Below are positions 34,801 to 46,499 of a stretch of DNA of 64,000 bases, piece by piece. The first letter of the stretch is position 1. The number at the start of each line of letters is the position of its first letter. The notes beneath the pieces are model-generated. The model was not told where the DNA came from and did no database searches. It saw nothing but the letters and a program-made list of their open reading frames with translations. The stretch comes from Abelmoschus esculentus (Eukaryota; Streptophyta; Magnoliopsida; Malvales; Malvaceae): assembly GCA_035048815.1 (NCBI GenBank), contig JAUCBN010000018.1:15519001-15583000 (forward strand). The letters are read 5' to 3'. Made by a program: the position numbers and the translations under genes.

Positions 34801-37445
34801 TTTAACCGAGTAAAAAGCTGAAAATTTTAGATTAATCTGTATAATTTTGTTTCAAATCTCATAATTAACTATTTGAACTCATAAAATTTGATTTAATAAT
34901 ATCTGGTTTTGTTTTGTTTGGATTAAAACGTCCATGTCTATAAAAGCTTTATAGAGAATCTATTCAAATTTTAAACGAGTAAAAAGCTGAAAATTTTAGA
35001 TTAATCTATATAATATTGTTCAAAAGCCCATAGTTAATTATTTGAACTTAAAAAATTTGATTTAATAAAATATAGTTATCATTTTGTTCGGATTAAAACG
35101 TGCATGTCTAAAAAGGCTTTATAGAGAATCCGTTCGAATTTAACCGAGTAAAAACCTGAAAATTTTAGGTTTATTTGTATAATTTTGTTCAAAATCCCAT
35201 AATTAACTATTTGAACTCATAAAATTTGATTTAATAACATCTGGTTTTTGTTTTGTTCGGATTAAAACATGCATGTCTAAACAGGCTTTATAGAGAATCC
35301 TTTCGAATTTTAACCGAGTAAAAAGCTGAAAATTTTAGATTAATCTGTATAATTTTTTTCCAAATCTTATAATTAACTATTTTAACTCATAAAATTTGAT
35401 TTAATAACATCTGGTTTTGTTTTGTTTGGATTAAAATGTCCACGTCTAAAAAGGCTTTATAGAGAATCCGTTCGAATTCTAACCGAGTAAAAAGCTGAAA
35501 ATTTTAGATTAATCTGTATAATTTTGTTTCAAATCTCATAATTAACTATTTGAACTCATAAAATTTGATTTAATAATATCTGGTTTTGTTTTGTTTGGAT
35601 TAAAACGTCCATGTCTATAAAAGCTTTATAGAGAATCTATTCAAATTTTAAACGAGTAAAAAGCTGAAAATTTTAGATTAATCTATATAATATTGTTCAA
35701 AAGCCCATAGTTAATTATTTGAACTCAAAAAATTTGATTTAATAAAATATAGTTATCATTTTGTTCGGAATAAAACGTGCATGTCTAAAAAGGCTTTATA
35801 GAGAATCCGTTCGAATTTAACCGAGTAAAAACCTGAAAATTTTAGGTTTATTTGTATAATTTTGTTCAAAATCCCATAATTAACTATTTGAACTCATAAA
35901 ATTTGATTTAATAACATCTGGTTTTTGTTTTGTTCGGATTAAAACATGCATGTCTAAACAGGCTTTATAGAGAATCCTTTCGAATTTTAACCGAGTAAAA
36001 AGCTGAAAATTTTAGATTAATCTGTATAATTTTTTTCCAAATCTTATAATTAACTATTTTAACTCATAAAATTTGATTTAATAACATCTAATTTTGTTTT
36101 GTTTGGATTAAAACGTCCACGTCTAAAAAGGCTTTATAGAGAATCCGTTCGAATTTTAACCGAGTAAAAAGCTGAATATTTTAGACTTATCTGTATAATT
36201 TTCTTCCAAATCTCATAATTAACTATTTGAACTCATAAAATTTTATTTAATAACATCTGGTTTTTGTTTTGTTCGGATTAAAACATACATGTCTAAAAAG
36301 GCTTTATAGAGAATCCTTTCAAATTTTAACCGAGTAAAAAGCTGAAAATTTTAGATTAATCTGTATAATTTTGTTTCAAATCTCATAATTAACTATTTGA
36401 ACTCATAAAATTTGATTTAATAATATCTGGTTTTGTTTTGTTTGGATTAAAACGTCCATGTCTATAAAAGCTTTATAGAGAATCTATTCAAATTTTAAAC
36501 AAGTAAAAAGCTGAAAATTTTAGATTAATCTATATAATATTGTTTAAAAGCCCATAGTTAATTATTTGAACTCAAAAAATTTGATTTAATAAAATATAGT
36601 TATCATTTTGTTCGGATTAAAACGTGCATGTCTAAAAAGGCTTTATAGCGAATCCGTTCGAATTTAACCGAGTAAAAACCTGAAAATTTTAGGTTTATTT
36701 GTATAATTTTGTTCAAAATCCCATAATTAACTATTTGAACTCATAAAATTTGATTTAATAACATTTAGTTTTTGTTTTGTTCGGATTAAAACATGCATGT
36801 CTAAATAGGCTTTATAGAGAATCCTTTCGAATTTTAACCGAGTAAAAAGCTGAAAATTTTAGATTAATCTGTATAATTTTTTTCCAAATCTCATAATTAT
36901 CTATTTTAACTCATAAAATTTGATTTAATAACATCTGGTTTTGTTTTGTTTGGATTAAAACGTCCACGTCTAAAAAGGCTTTATAGAGAATCCGTTCGAA
37001 TTTTAACCGAGTAAAAAGCTGAGTATTTTAGACTTATCTGTATAATTTTCTTCCAAATCTCATAATTAACTATTTGAACTCATAAAATTTTATTTAATAA
37101 CATCTGGTTTTTGTTTTGTTCGGATTAAAACATACATGTCTAAAAAGGCTTTATAGAGAATCCTTTCGAATTTTAACCGAGTAAAAAGTTGAAAATTTTA
37201 GATTAATTTGTATAATTTTGTTCCAAATCTCATAATTAACTATTTGAACTCATAAAATTTGATTTAATAACATCTGGTTTTGTTTTGTTTGGATTAAAAC
37301 GTCCACGTCTAAAAAGGCTTTATAGAGAATCCATTCAAATTTTAAACGAGTAAAAAGCTGAAAATTTTAGATTAATCTATATAATATTGTTCAAAAGCCT
37401 ATTGTTAATTATTTGAACTCAAAAAATTTGATTTAATAATATCTA
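31855..37445 (+). repeat. Higher-order repeat zone: 5-mer (847 bp) and 4-mer (677 bp) units
   Basis: A diagnostic monomer variant with agttatcat recurs at 31,855, 32,703, 33,550, 34,227, 35,074, 35,751, 36,598 and 37,445. Spacings are 848, 847, 677, 847, 677, 847 and 847 bp, i.e. five or four monomers of 169.4 bp. Neighbouring monomers carry their own variants in constant order (cgtccacgtc type, acatgcatgtc type, acatacatgtc type). The 4-mer units lack one monomer of the 5-mer. Confidence 0.85.
33550..36598 (+). repeat. Tandem duplication of a 1,524-bp, nine-monomer block
   Basis: The 4-mer plus 5-mer pair is repeated exactly: private variants recur 1,524 bp apart. The aaaatgtccacg variant is at 33,911 and 35,435, aatattttagactta is at 34,651 and 36,175, and ggaataaaacgtg occurs near 34,242 and again one block later. 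The two copies look almost identical, so this is the most recent amplification visible in the array. Confidence 0.85.
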
Positions 37446-38517
37446 GTTATCATTTTGTTCGGATTAAAACGTGCATGTCTAAAAAGGCTTTATAGAGAAT
37501 CCGTTCGAATTTAACCGAGTAAAAACCTGAAAATTTTAGATTTATTTGTATAATTTTGTTCAAAATCCCATAATTAACTATTTGAACTCTTAAAATTTGA
37601 TTTAATAACATCTGGTTTTTGTTTTGTTCGGATTAAAATATGCATGTCTAAAAAGGCTTTATAGAGAATCCTTTCGAATTTTAAACGAGTAAAAAGCTGA
37701 AAATTTTAGATTAATATGTATAATTTTTTTCCAAATCTTATAATTAACTATGTTAACTCATAAAATTTGATTTTATAATATCTGGTTTTGTTTTGTTTGG
37801 ATTAAAACGTCCACGTCTAAAAAGGCTTTATAGAGAATCCGTTCGAATTTTAACCGAGTAAAAAGCTGAAAATTTTAGTCTTATCTGTATAATTTTGTTC
37901 CAAATCTCATAATTAACTATTTGAACTCATAAAATTTGATTAAATAACATCTGGTTTCTGTTTTGTTCGGATTAAAATATGTATGTCTAAAATGGCTTTA
38001 TAGAGAATCCGTTCGAATTTAACCGAGTAAAAACCTAAAAATTTTAGATTTATTTGTATAATTTTGTTCAAAATCTCATAATTAACTATTTGAACTCATA
38101 AAATTTGATTTAATAACATCTTGTTTTTGTTTTGTTCGGATTAAAACATGCATGTCTAAAAAGGCTTTATAGAGAATCCTTTCGAATTTTAACCGAGTAA
38201 AAAGCTGAAAATTTTAGATTAATCTGTATAATTTTTTTCCATATCTTATAATTAACTATTTTAACTCGTAAAATTTGATTTAATAAAATCTGGTTTTGTT
38301 TTGTTGGATTAAAACGTCCACGTCTAAAAAGGCTTTATAGAGAATCCGTTCGAATTTTAACCGAGTAAAAAGCTGAAAATTTTAGACTTATCTGTATAAT
38401 TTTGTTCCAAATCTCATAATTAACTATTTGAACTCATAATGATTTAATAACATCTGGTTTTTGTTTTGTTCGGATTAAAACATGCATGTCTAAAAAGGCT
38501 TTATAGAGAATCCTTTC

Positions 38518-38524
38518 GAATTTT
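38518..38524 (+). other. Left target-site duplication of LINE A
   Basis: gaatttt, matched at 43,875-43,881. The left copy runs into the LINE A tail (T8 on the plus strand at 38,521-38,528); the right copy continues into the interrupted monomer (aaccgagt). Joining the satellite flanks restores monomer phase. Confidence 0.75.
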
Positions 38525-38615
38525 TTTTGAGGAAAAGGGCCTCATTAAAAAACCCCTATACCCGACCACCCCGAGAGGTGGGAAGGCCCCTATGGGGAAA
38601 AGAGTACCCAAAGTT

Positions 38616-41600
38616 TTATTGAGAAGAAGAGGAGAACCTCTCCAGGTTTACAGAGGCCCGAATAAAGTCGGAAAAGAAACAATTAAAAGAAGAAGAGGTA
38701 AAAGAACGCAAAGCCCTACTAGCCAGAGTATGGGCAACAACGTTTGCATCTCTAGGTACATAACAAATCTGACAATTAGGCACAGTACCCAGTGCGGTAC
38801 GAATGCGAGCAATCAAGGGCTGCACTGTGAAAAGATCTCGAGACGGAGCATGATTAACTTTGTTGGCAATGGACGCAGAGTCAGTTTCCAGAACCACGTT
38901 GGACCATCCGTTGGCAGCAGCAAGCCGTAAGCCTTCCAGAACAGCAAGAGCCTCAGTAGAGGCAGGATCCGGGCAAAGGAGGGGCATGAAGCATCCACCA
39001 AGCACGGAGCCAGAAGAATCGCGAGCAATAACCCCAGCAGCAGCTCCTCGCAGAACAGGATCAAAAACCCCATCCGTGTTGATTTTGACAAAACCTGGAG
39101 CCGGTTTTGTCCATCTAGCTGGAGCAAGAATGAGCTGAGCTAGCCGGGAAGATTTGCGGGTCTCATCATTAGAAGATGTATAATCAGTGAGCAGTTTTTG
39201 GGCGGAGGCAACAGTTAACCAAATCGGTTGAATATGGTTGTTATGAACAAAATCATTACGGCGGTTCCATAGGTTCCATAAGATTGTGATAAGAAGAGAG
39301 AATTGATGTAGAGTAAGGAAACCAGCAGCAGCAGAAAGCCATTGAAAGGGAGAGGTATAGACAGTAGACAACAACCTATGAGGAAGGCCTGCCAGGAGGA
39401 TCGCCTCCTTGGCACTAGAACAATCACGCATAGCATGGATAGAGGTTTCGATAGTCAAGTTGCATATAGGGCAGATTCCAAGTCCAAGATTAGCCTGCAT
39501 AATTTTCTGACCAGAGGGTAACGCATCATGACATAAACGCCAACCAAAGGAACGAACTTTGGGCAGCGTAGGCAACTTAGACAAAATCTTCCAAAGTTTA
39601 GAAGGCCTGTTAACAGACCCGAATTGCGACTGCAAGAATTGATAACCAGAACGAACTGTGTAAAGACCTGCATCATGGTAACCCCAAAGAGTAGAGTCAT
39701 TGCAATCATTAATAATTGGGACGTTAAGGATGGTATTAGCATCTTCATGGGAAAAATAACCTCTCACTTTTGCTTCATCCCAACGGGATGAATTATAGAG
39801 CATGAAGGAACCTGCACGGAGAGGGACTTCATCATTGATATCATAATTACCATAAAGGTGAACGGGCTGAGAACTACCCCACCTATCAAAATGAACCTTA
39901 ATATTACTCGACATGCCAGGGCGTTTGAAAAACCCATGACAAAGCTTAGAAATAGCAACGCTTAGACCTTTCCAAGCAAAAGAAGAACTACGCGTATGAG
40001 TAGACTCTAGGACTGAACCCGTAGGGTAGTACTTACACTTATAGACCTGACTTAGAAGGTTATCAAGCTCACAAATTAACCGCCAAACTTGCTTGCCTAG
40101 CAGAGCGATATTAAAGTGGTGAAGAGCACGAAACCCTACACCTCCAGCAACTTTAGGGAGGCAGAGTGTATCCCAGGGAAGCATGTGCCACCCACGTTTA
40201 CCAGCTTTCCCCGACCACCAATATCGACGTATGACGGTAGTCATATCGTTAATAATATTGTGTGGTAAGAGGTAACAAGACATGACATACTGAGGCAGAG
40301 ATTGGATAACCGCTTTAATGAAAACTTCACGACCACTAAAGGAAAGGAGATGTTTATCCCAAGTATTCAGCCGGGCACTCATATTATCCCTAGTAAACCC
40401 TAGGGCTGCAGTTTTGTTCTTCCCAATAAGGAGGGGGATCCCTAAATAAATACCAGGGTCATCCACCTCTCGTACACAAAGGATATCATTAATCTCTGCC
40501 CTAAGCAGAGAGGAAGTTTTCCGTGAGAAAAAGATAGTAGACTTTTCAAAGTTCACCGCTTGTCCTGACGAGGAAGCATAAGTCTGCAGAACGTCCTTGA
40601 GGCGCTGAGCCTCTGCGGGTGTATTTTTGATGAAGACAACACAGTCATCCGCAAAAAGAAGGTAGTTAATGCGAGGCCCATTCCTACTGGCACGAAGACC
40701 AGGGAGGTGCCCATTTGCTTGTTCTGAATTAAGCAAGGCTGAGAGACCTTGAGTGCAGAAAAGAAACAAAAAGGGGGAGAGGGGGTCACCTTGTCGCAGA
40801 CCTCTACTGGGTTTAAAAGGCCTTGAGAGAGAGTCATTGATGCGAACTTGATAAAAGATCGAGGAAACACACCTCATAATAAGAGAAACCCAGTCTGAGT
40901 TGAAGCCCAGACGAAGCATAACTTGTTCAAGAAAAGGCCATTCAACACGATCGAAGGCTTTTTCCATATCCAGCTTTAAGCTGACACCTTTAGCCAAAGA
41001 AGTAACATCAGTGTTAAGAGTATGGATAAGCTCATGAGCGATAAGAATATTATCAGAAATATTCCGCCCACAAACGAACGCGGCCTGATTACCACTAATG
41101 CATAATGGCATGATAGACTTTAGCCGGTTGACTAAAACTTCCGAAATAGTTTTATAAACGACTGTGCAAAGACTAATAGGTCGTAGATGTCTCATCGTAG
41201 TGGGGTCGCTCACTTTAGGAATAAGAACAATAATGGATCGATTGACCTCGTCTAGATTAGCCGTCCCTCGTAAAAGTCCGAGGCAGAGGCTTATAAATTC
41301 CTGACCAAGAATGTCCCAGTACTGACGAAAGAAGCCGCTCGAGAAGCCATCAACACCAGGAGCTTTCCTCGGGTCGATGTCACGAAAGGCAGCATAGACT
41401 TCATCTGCTGTGAAGTCCTTATTAAGGTCGTTATTCATTGAGTCAGAGACAATAGGGGGAATGTTGTCCAAAATGGAAGACGCACTAGTAGGGGAGGAAG
41501 AAGCAAAAAGATATTGAAAGTAACTAACAACAATAGACATTATAGCAGGTGTAGTTGTTTGCCATAAATTCTGATTATTAAAAAGCCCAGCAATATGATT

Positions 41601-42704
41601 CTTTCGTCGTCGGTTGGTTGCCCTTGCATGAAAAAAGGAAGTGTTCTTATCACCGTGGACTAACCAGTGTACCCGAGCTCGTTGAGCCCAATAAATTTCC
41701 TTCTCGTTAAGTAAGCGATCAAGCTCACTTTTGGCAGCAAGGAAGTTAGGAGCGTCCGTATCCGAGTGTTGACGTTGAAGACACATGTTGATAAAGTCAG
41801 TGAGCTGAGTGATGCGTTCATTAGATTTAATACGCTTATTTGATTTCCATTTAGCCAGAAAAAGACCAATCTTGTGAAGCTTCTGAAAAGTCGAGCAAGA
41901 TCGGTTGGACCAAATCGCAGTAATTCGAGAAAGAACCTCTGGATTATCAGCCCAACAGTTCTCATAACGAAAAGAAATGCGAGAGTGCAGAGAACGTTGA
42001 GATTGGCAAGGGTTTGTGTCCATTAGGATAGGACAATGATCAGAACGCGCTTGAAAGAAGGATATAGCTTGACAATTAGGGAAAGCTTGGAACCAAGCAG
42101 AATTGCCTAGAAAGCGATCAAGTCGTTCCATGATAGTTTCCGTAGCACGACCTGATCTAGTCCAAGTGAACCAACCAGATGTTGGTTTGCAATCAAAAAG
42201 ATCGTTCTTGTCAAGACAATCCTGAAAATTATTAATTTGTGATCTTGCGCGCCGAGGCCCACCTCGTTTTTCATGATCATAAAGAATTTCATTAAAGTCC
42301 CCCCCTAAAAGCCAGGGGAGGGTGGATGTTGAGTGAAGAGAATCTATCAACTGCCAAGTTTTATATTTATTGGCAGTTTCCGGGAACCCATGTAAACCAG
42401 AGAAGTGGAGGGATAACACACCAAAAGAGAGAATGACATCAATGTGTCGATCGGAGTAGGAAAGTAAATCGACGGAGACATTGCTGTTCCAAAGAAAAGC
42501 AAGGCCTGTACAAGAAGGTCTGGAGTCAACGGCTATGCATCCATGCATTCCAAGTTTATGTTTAATCCTCTCCATATTGGATTGAGTCAATCTAGTTTCG
42601 CAGAGAAAAACACAATCGGCAGCATGCTTTGAGGCAGCACGTTGAAGTGCAAGAACTGCCTAGGAGTTGCCAAGTCCCTGGCAGTTCCAACATAAGAGTT
42701 TCAT
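38616..42704 (-). pseudogene. LINE A ORF2: endonuclease-reverse transcriptase-RNase H, one amber codon
   Basis: Encodes the enzyme that nicks the target and copies LINE RNA. The start is taken at ATG 42,704 (MKLLCWNCQGLGN), the family start and the one overlapping the upstream stop. Codon 15 is TAG (42,660-42,662) where LINE B has CAG; everything after it, about 1,347 codons, is open. Domains: APE-type endonuclease (residues 1-230; NCQG, ETRL, GGDFNE near 134-139, SDHCPIL near 221), reverse transcriptase (about 460-740; LIPKVSDPTTMRHLRPISL, KLDMEKAFDRVEW, GLRQGDPLSPFLF, catalytic FADD near 684-687), zf-RVT (about 1,030-1,108; WKILSKLPTLPKVRSFGWRL, CPIC), and RNase H (from about 1,207; INTDG, TEAL, LETDS, RDANVVAH supplying the D-E-D-D residues). 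All catalytic residues are present. The amber codon is the only visible lesion. Confidence 0.92.
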
Positions 42705-43345
42705 TTGTCTCGGCGGGGTTGATCACTATCAACCTCCGCCGAAGAGTTATTAACGCTGCTCATCCCAGCTAAGTCAAATCGGGTCCAAAGACGAAAAGCA
42801 AAGCCTTGTGCAAGAAAGGGTTGAAAGGAATGGGAAAAAATAGATACAAGAACCGAAAGACATTAGCGGAACCAAAAGTAACGAAGTAGAACATCCGAAA
42901 GAACGCTTGCATGAACCAATAATAAAGGTAAAAGATCGGATTGGAACAACATCATTAGAGATGTTAGAGAAATCCCTTAAAAAGGGTGGTAAAGGCAGGG
43001 CCGTTGGAAATTCCTCAAAAGGAGGAAAACAAACAGAATAGAGAAACAGTGAAGTAATAAACGGATAAATAGCCAAAAAAAGAATAAAAGAAAGATAGAA
43101 ACAAAAAAAGTAAACAAACAAAAAGTAAATATTATTATTATTCCATAAAACCAAAAACACCAAAAAAGAAAAACGAAACCTAAGAAGCTAAAAGCACCTA
43201 ACAAAAACGAGAACCAAAAATACCTAAAGAAAAGGAAAGAAAGAACAAAAGAAAAGAAAGTAAAACGCATGAAACTAGCAAGATGCAGAAGAGAAACTGT
43301 CAAAGTCTTGCCAAAGCCCTGACAGTTCCAAAATAGACAACTCAT
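42701..43345 (-). other. LINE A: duplicated ORF1-tail/ORF2-head segment
   Basis: ORF1 ends at 43,342 with a TGA that overlaps ATG 43,345 (ATGA). That ATG starts a decayed ORF2 head (MSCLFWNCQGFGK) which soon becomes T-rich, low-complexity sequence. About 640 bp later a second ORF1-type tail (MSSVNNSSAEVDSDQPRRDK) ends in another ATGA overlapping the true ORF2 start at 42,704. The same duplication is in LINE B at 61,738-62,416, so it belongs to the family. Hydrophobic open frames here (42,774-43,163; 42,977-43,345) are by-products of the T-rich strand. Confidence 0.8.
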
Positions 43346-43872
43346 TTCTGTCGGCGGGGTTTATCAGGGTCAACCTCCGCCGCAGAGTTTTTAACGCTGC
43401 TCATCCCAGCTTTCTCTAAAAGGGCAGTGCTAGCTCGTGGTCTCTTAACCCTAGCATTCTCATCAGAGGGAGGAGTTCTCTTAGCACCTCTATCTGACGT
43501 CGTCCGAGCAGCTCTCCGAGGAGTTGGCGCAGATTCGAGCCATTCAACAGCTTCTTGGAAATCCTGATCATTGGCTAAGTCAGCCTCCAATTCTTGGAGG
43601 TCGGGATCAAGGATGCTCACGTCCCTAGTATTGGAAGGTAGCCGAGATGTAATATTAGGGTTTTGATCTGGAAAAACCATTTGCAGCGGCTGTGAGGGAT
43701 AGCGTCGAGTAGTGATCTTACTAGGGACCGTTGGGAGAAGTCTAGGACCTTTGGAGAAGATTGGAGGTTCATTACTTGGAGCAGGGTCGTTGCCACAATT
43801 CGGAAGAGAGGATAAAAGGCCTTTATCCTTCCCATTACTAGTATCGGCGGCGGTGGTGGATTGGGACGGCGT
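43342..43872 (-). pseudogene. LINE A ORF1, C-terminal part only
   Basis: ORF1 proteins of plant L1 elements bind the element RNA. Only the C-terminal tail survives. In one frame from the truncated 5' end (43,872) to TGA 43,342 it reads without stops through GPRLLPTVPSK, YPSQPLQMVFPDQN, DPDLQELEADLANDQDFQEA, SDRGAKRTPPSDENARVKRP and MSSVKNSAAEVD. It aligns along its length with LINE B 62,413-62,960, where the DUF4283-like and CCHC regions lie further upstream; here those are lost by 5' truncation. The tail is acidic then basic, and probably disordered. The ORF1 stop overlaps a downstream ATG as ATGA. Confidence 0.85.
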
Positions 43873-43874
43873 AT

Positions 43875-43881
43875 GAATTTT
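43875..43881 (+). other. Right target-site duplication of LINE A
   Basis: gaatttt, matching 38,518-38,524, directly followed by the rest of the interrupted monomer. Confidence 0.75.
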
Positions 43882-46499
43882 AACCGAGTAAAAAGCTGAA
43901 AATTTTAGATTAATCTGTATAATTTTGTTCCAAATCTCATAATTAACTATTTGAACTCATAAAATTTGATTTAATAACATGTGGTTTTGTTTTGTTCGGA
44001 TTAAAACGTCCACGTCTAAAAAGGCTTTATAGAGAATCCGTTCAATTTTTAACCGAGTAAAATGCTAAAAATTTTAGATTAATCTGTATAATTTTGTTCA
44101 AAAGCCCATAATTAATTATTTGAACTCAAAAAAATTTATATAATAACATCTAGATATCATTTTGTTCGGATTAAAACATGCATGTCTAAAAAGGCTTTAT
44201 AGAGAATCTGTTCGAATTTTAACCGAGTAAAAAGCTAAAAATTTTAGATTTATCTGTATAATTTTGTTCAAAATCCCATAATTAACTATTTGAACTCATA
44301 AAATTTGATTCAATAACATCCGGTTTTTGTTTTGTTCGGATTAAAACGTGCTTGTCTAAAAAGGCTTTATAGAGAATCCGTTCGAATTTTAACCGAGTAA
44401 AAAGCTAAAAATTTTAGATTTATCTGTATAATTTTGTTCAAAATCTCATAATTAACTATTTGAACTCATAAAATTTGATTTAATAACATCTGGTTTTTGT
44501 TTTGTTCGGATTAAAATATACATGTCTAAAAAGGCTTTATAGAGAATCCTTTCGAATTTTAACCGAGTAAAAAGCTGAAAATTTTAGATTAATCTATATA
44601 ATATTGTTCAAACGCCCATAGTTAATTATTTAAACTCAAAAAATTTGATTTAATAAAATCTAGTTATCTTTTTGTTCGGATTAAAACGTGCATGTCTAAA
44701 AAGGCTTTATAGAGAATCCGTTCGAATTTAACCGAGTAAAAACCTGAAAATTTTAGGTTTATTTGTATAATTTTGATCAAAATCCCATAATTAACTATTT
44801 GAACTCATAAAATTTGATTTAATAACATCTGGTTTTTGTTTTGTTCGGATTAAAACATGCCTGTCTAAAAAGGCTTTATAGAGAATCCTTTCGAATTTTA
44901 ACCGAGTAAAAAGCTTAAAATTTTAGATTAATCTGTATAATTTTTTTCCAAATCTTATAATTAACTATTTTAACTCATAAAATTTGATTTAATAACATCT
45001 GGTTTTGTTTTGTTTGGACTAAAACGTCCACGTCTAAAAAGGCTTTATAGAGAATCGGTTCAAATTTTAACCGAGTAAAAAGCTGAAAATTTTAGACTTA
45101 TCTGTATAATTTTCTTCCAAATCTCATAATTAACTATTTGAACTCATAAAATTTGATTTAATAACATCTGGTTTTTGTTTTGTTCCGATTAAAACATACA
45201 TGTCTAAAAAGGCTTTATAGAGAATCCTTTCGAATTTTAACCGAGTAAAAAGCTGAAAATTTTAGCTTAATCTGTATAATTTTGTTCCAAATCTCATAAT
45301 TAACTATTTGAACTCATAAAATTTGATTTAATAACATCTGGTTTTGTTTTGTTTGGATTAAAACGTCCACGTCTAAAAAGGCTTTATAGAGAATCCATTC
45401 AAAATTTAAACGAGTAAAAAGCTGAAAATTTTAGATTAATCTATATAATATTGTTCAAAAGCCCATAGTTAATTATTTGAACTCAAAAAATTTGATTTAA
45501 TAATATCTAGTTATCATTTTGTTCGGATTAAAATGTGTATGTCTAAAAAGGCTTTATAGAGAATCCGATCGAATTTAACCGAGTAAAAACCTGAAAATTT
45601 TAGATTTATTTGTATAATTTTGTTCAAAATCCCATAATTAACTATTTGAACTCATAAAATTTGATTTAATAACATCTGGTTTTTGTTTTGTTCGGATTAA
45701 AACATGCATGTCTAAAAAGGCTTTATAGAGAATCCTTTCGAATTTTAACCGAGTAAAAAGCTGAAAATTTTAGATTAATCTGTATAATTTTTTACCAAAT
45801 CTTATAATTAACTATTTTAACTCATAAAATTTGATTTAATAACATCTGGTTTTGTTTTGTTTGGATTAAAACGTCCACATCTAAAAAGGCTTTATAGAGA
45901 ATCCGTTCGAATTTTAAACGAGTAAAAAGCTGAAAATTTTAGTCTTATCTGTATAATTTTGTTCTAAATCTCATAATTAACTATTAGAACTCATAAAATT
46001 TGATTAAATAACATCTGGTTTTTGTTTTGTTCGGATTAAAACATGCATGTCTAAAAAGGCTTTATAGAGAATCCGTTCGAATTTTAACCGAGTAAAACGT
46101 TAAAAATTTTAGATTTATCTGTATAATTTTGTTCAAAATCCTATAATTAACTATTTGAACTCATAAAATTTGATTTAATATCATCTGGTTTTGTTTTGTT
46201 CGGATTAAAACGTCCACATCTAAAAAGGCTTTATAGAGTATCCGTTCGAATTTTAACCGAGTAAAAAGCTGAAAATTTTAGATTAATCTATATAATATTA
46301 TTAAAAAGCCCATAGTTAATTATTTGAACTCAAAAAATTTGATTTAATAATATCTAGTTATCATTTTGTTCGGATTAAAACGTGTATATCTAAAAAGGAT
46401 TTATAGAGAATCCGTTCGAATTTTAACCGACTAAAAAGTTGAAAATTTTAGATTAATCTGTATAACTTTGTTTAAAAGCCCATAATTAACTATTTGAAC

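Larger units (their letters stand above)
28272..38524 (+). repeat. Satellite array 1, ~169-bp monomer, about 60 copies
   Basis: Uninterrupted head-to-tail monomers. Landmark words in order are aactcataaaatttgattt, cggattaaaacgtgcatg, ggctttatagagaatcc, ttcgaattttaaccgagt, gaaaattttagattaatc and tataattttgttc. Starts such as 28,330, 28,499, 28,667, 28,834, 29,004 and 29,172 give 167-170-bp spacing. The left ~3 kb are irregular in variant order; from about 31.5 kb a higher-order pattern appears. All monomers are on one strand. The array stops inside a monomer at 38,524, where LINE A is inserted. No coding sequence. A centromeric role is plausible from monomer size and structure but not shown. 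Confidence 0.96.
38525..43874 (-). mobile_element. LINE A: L1-type non-LTR retrotransposon, 5'-truncated
   Basis: A 5.35-kb element on the minus strand inserted inside one satellite monomer. It has the last third of ORF1, a duplicated junction segment, a near-complete ORF2, a ~90-bp 3' UTR (gggcctcattaaaaaa on the plus strand is conserved with LINE B) and a short A tail (T run on the plus strand). The 5' end is cut inside ORF1, at a point matching about 62,955 in LINE B. Truncation, A tail and a 7-bp duplication are the standard marks of target-primed reverse transcription. Confidence 0.95.

Noticed and set aside
38466..39138. Plus-strand frames across LINE A and LINE B ORF2
   Set aside because: Antisense shadows of the minus-strand ORF2; no recognisable domain.
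42774..43345. Hydrophobic, membrane-like small proteins between LINE ORF1 and ORF2 (also 61,738-62,416)
   Set aside because: Phe/Leu/Ser-rich translation of a T-rich strand, not conserved between LINE A and LINE B outside the junction cassettes.
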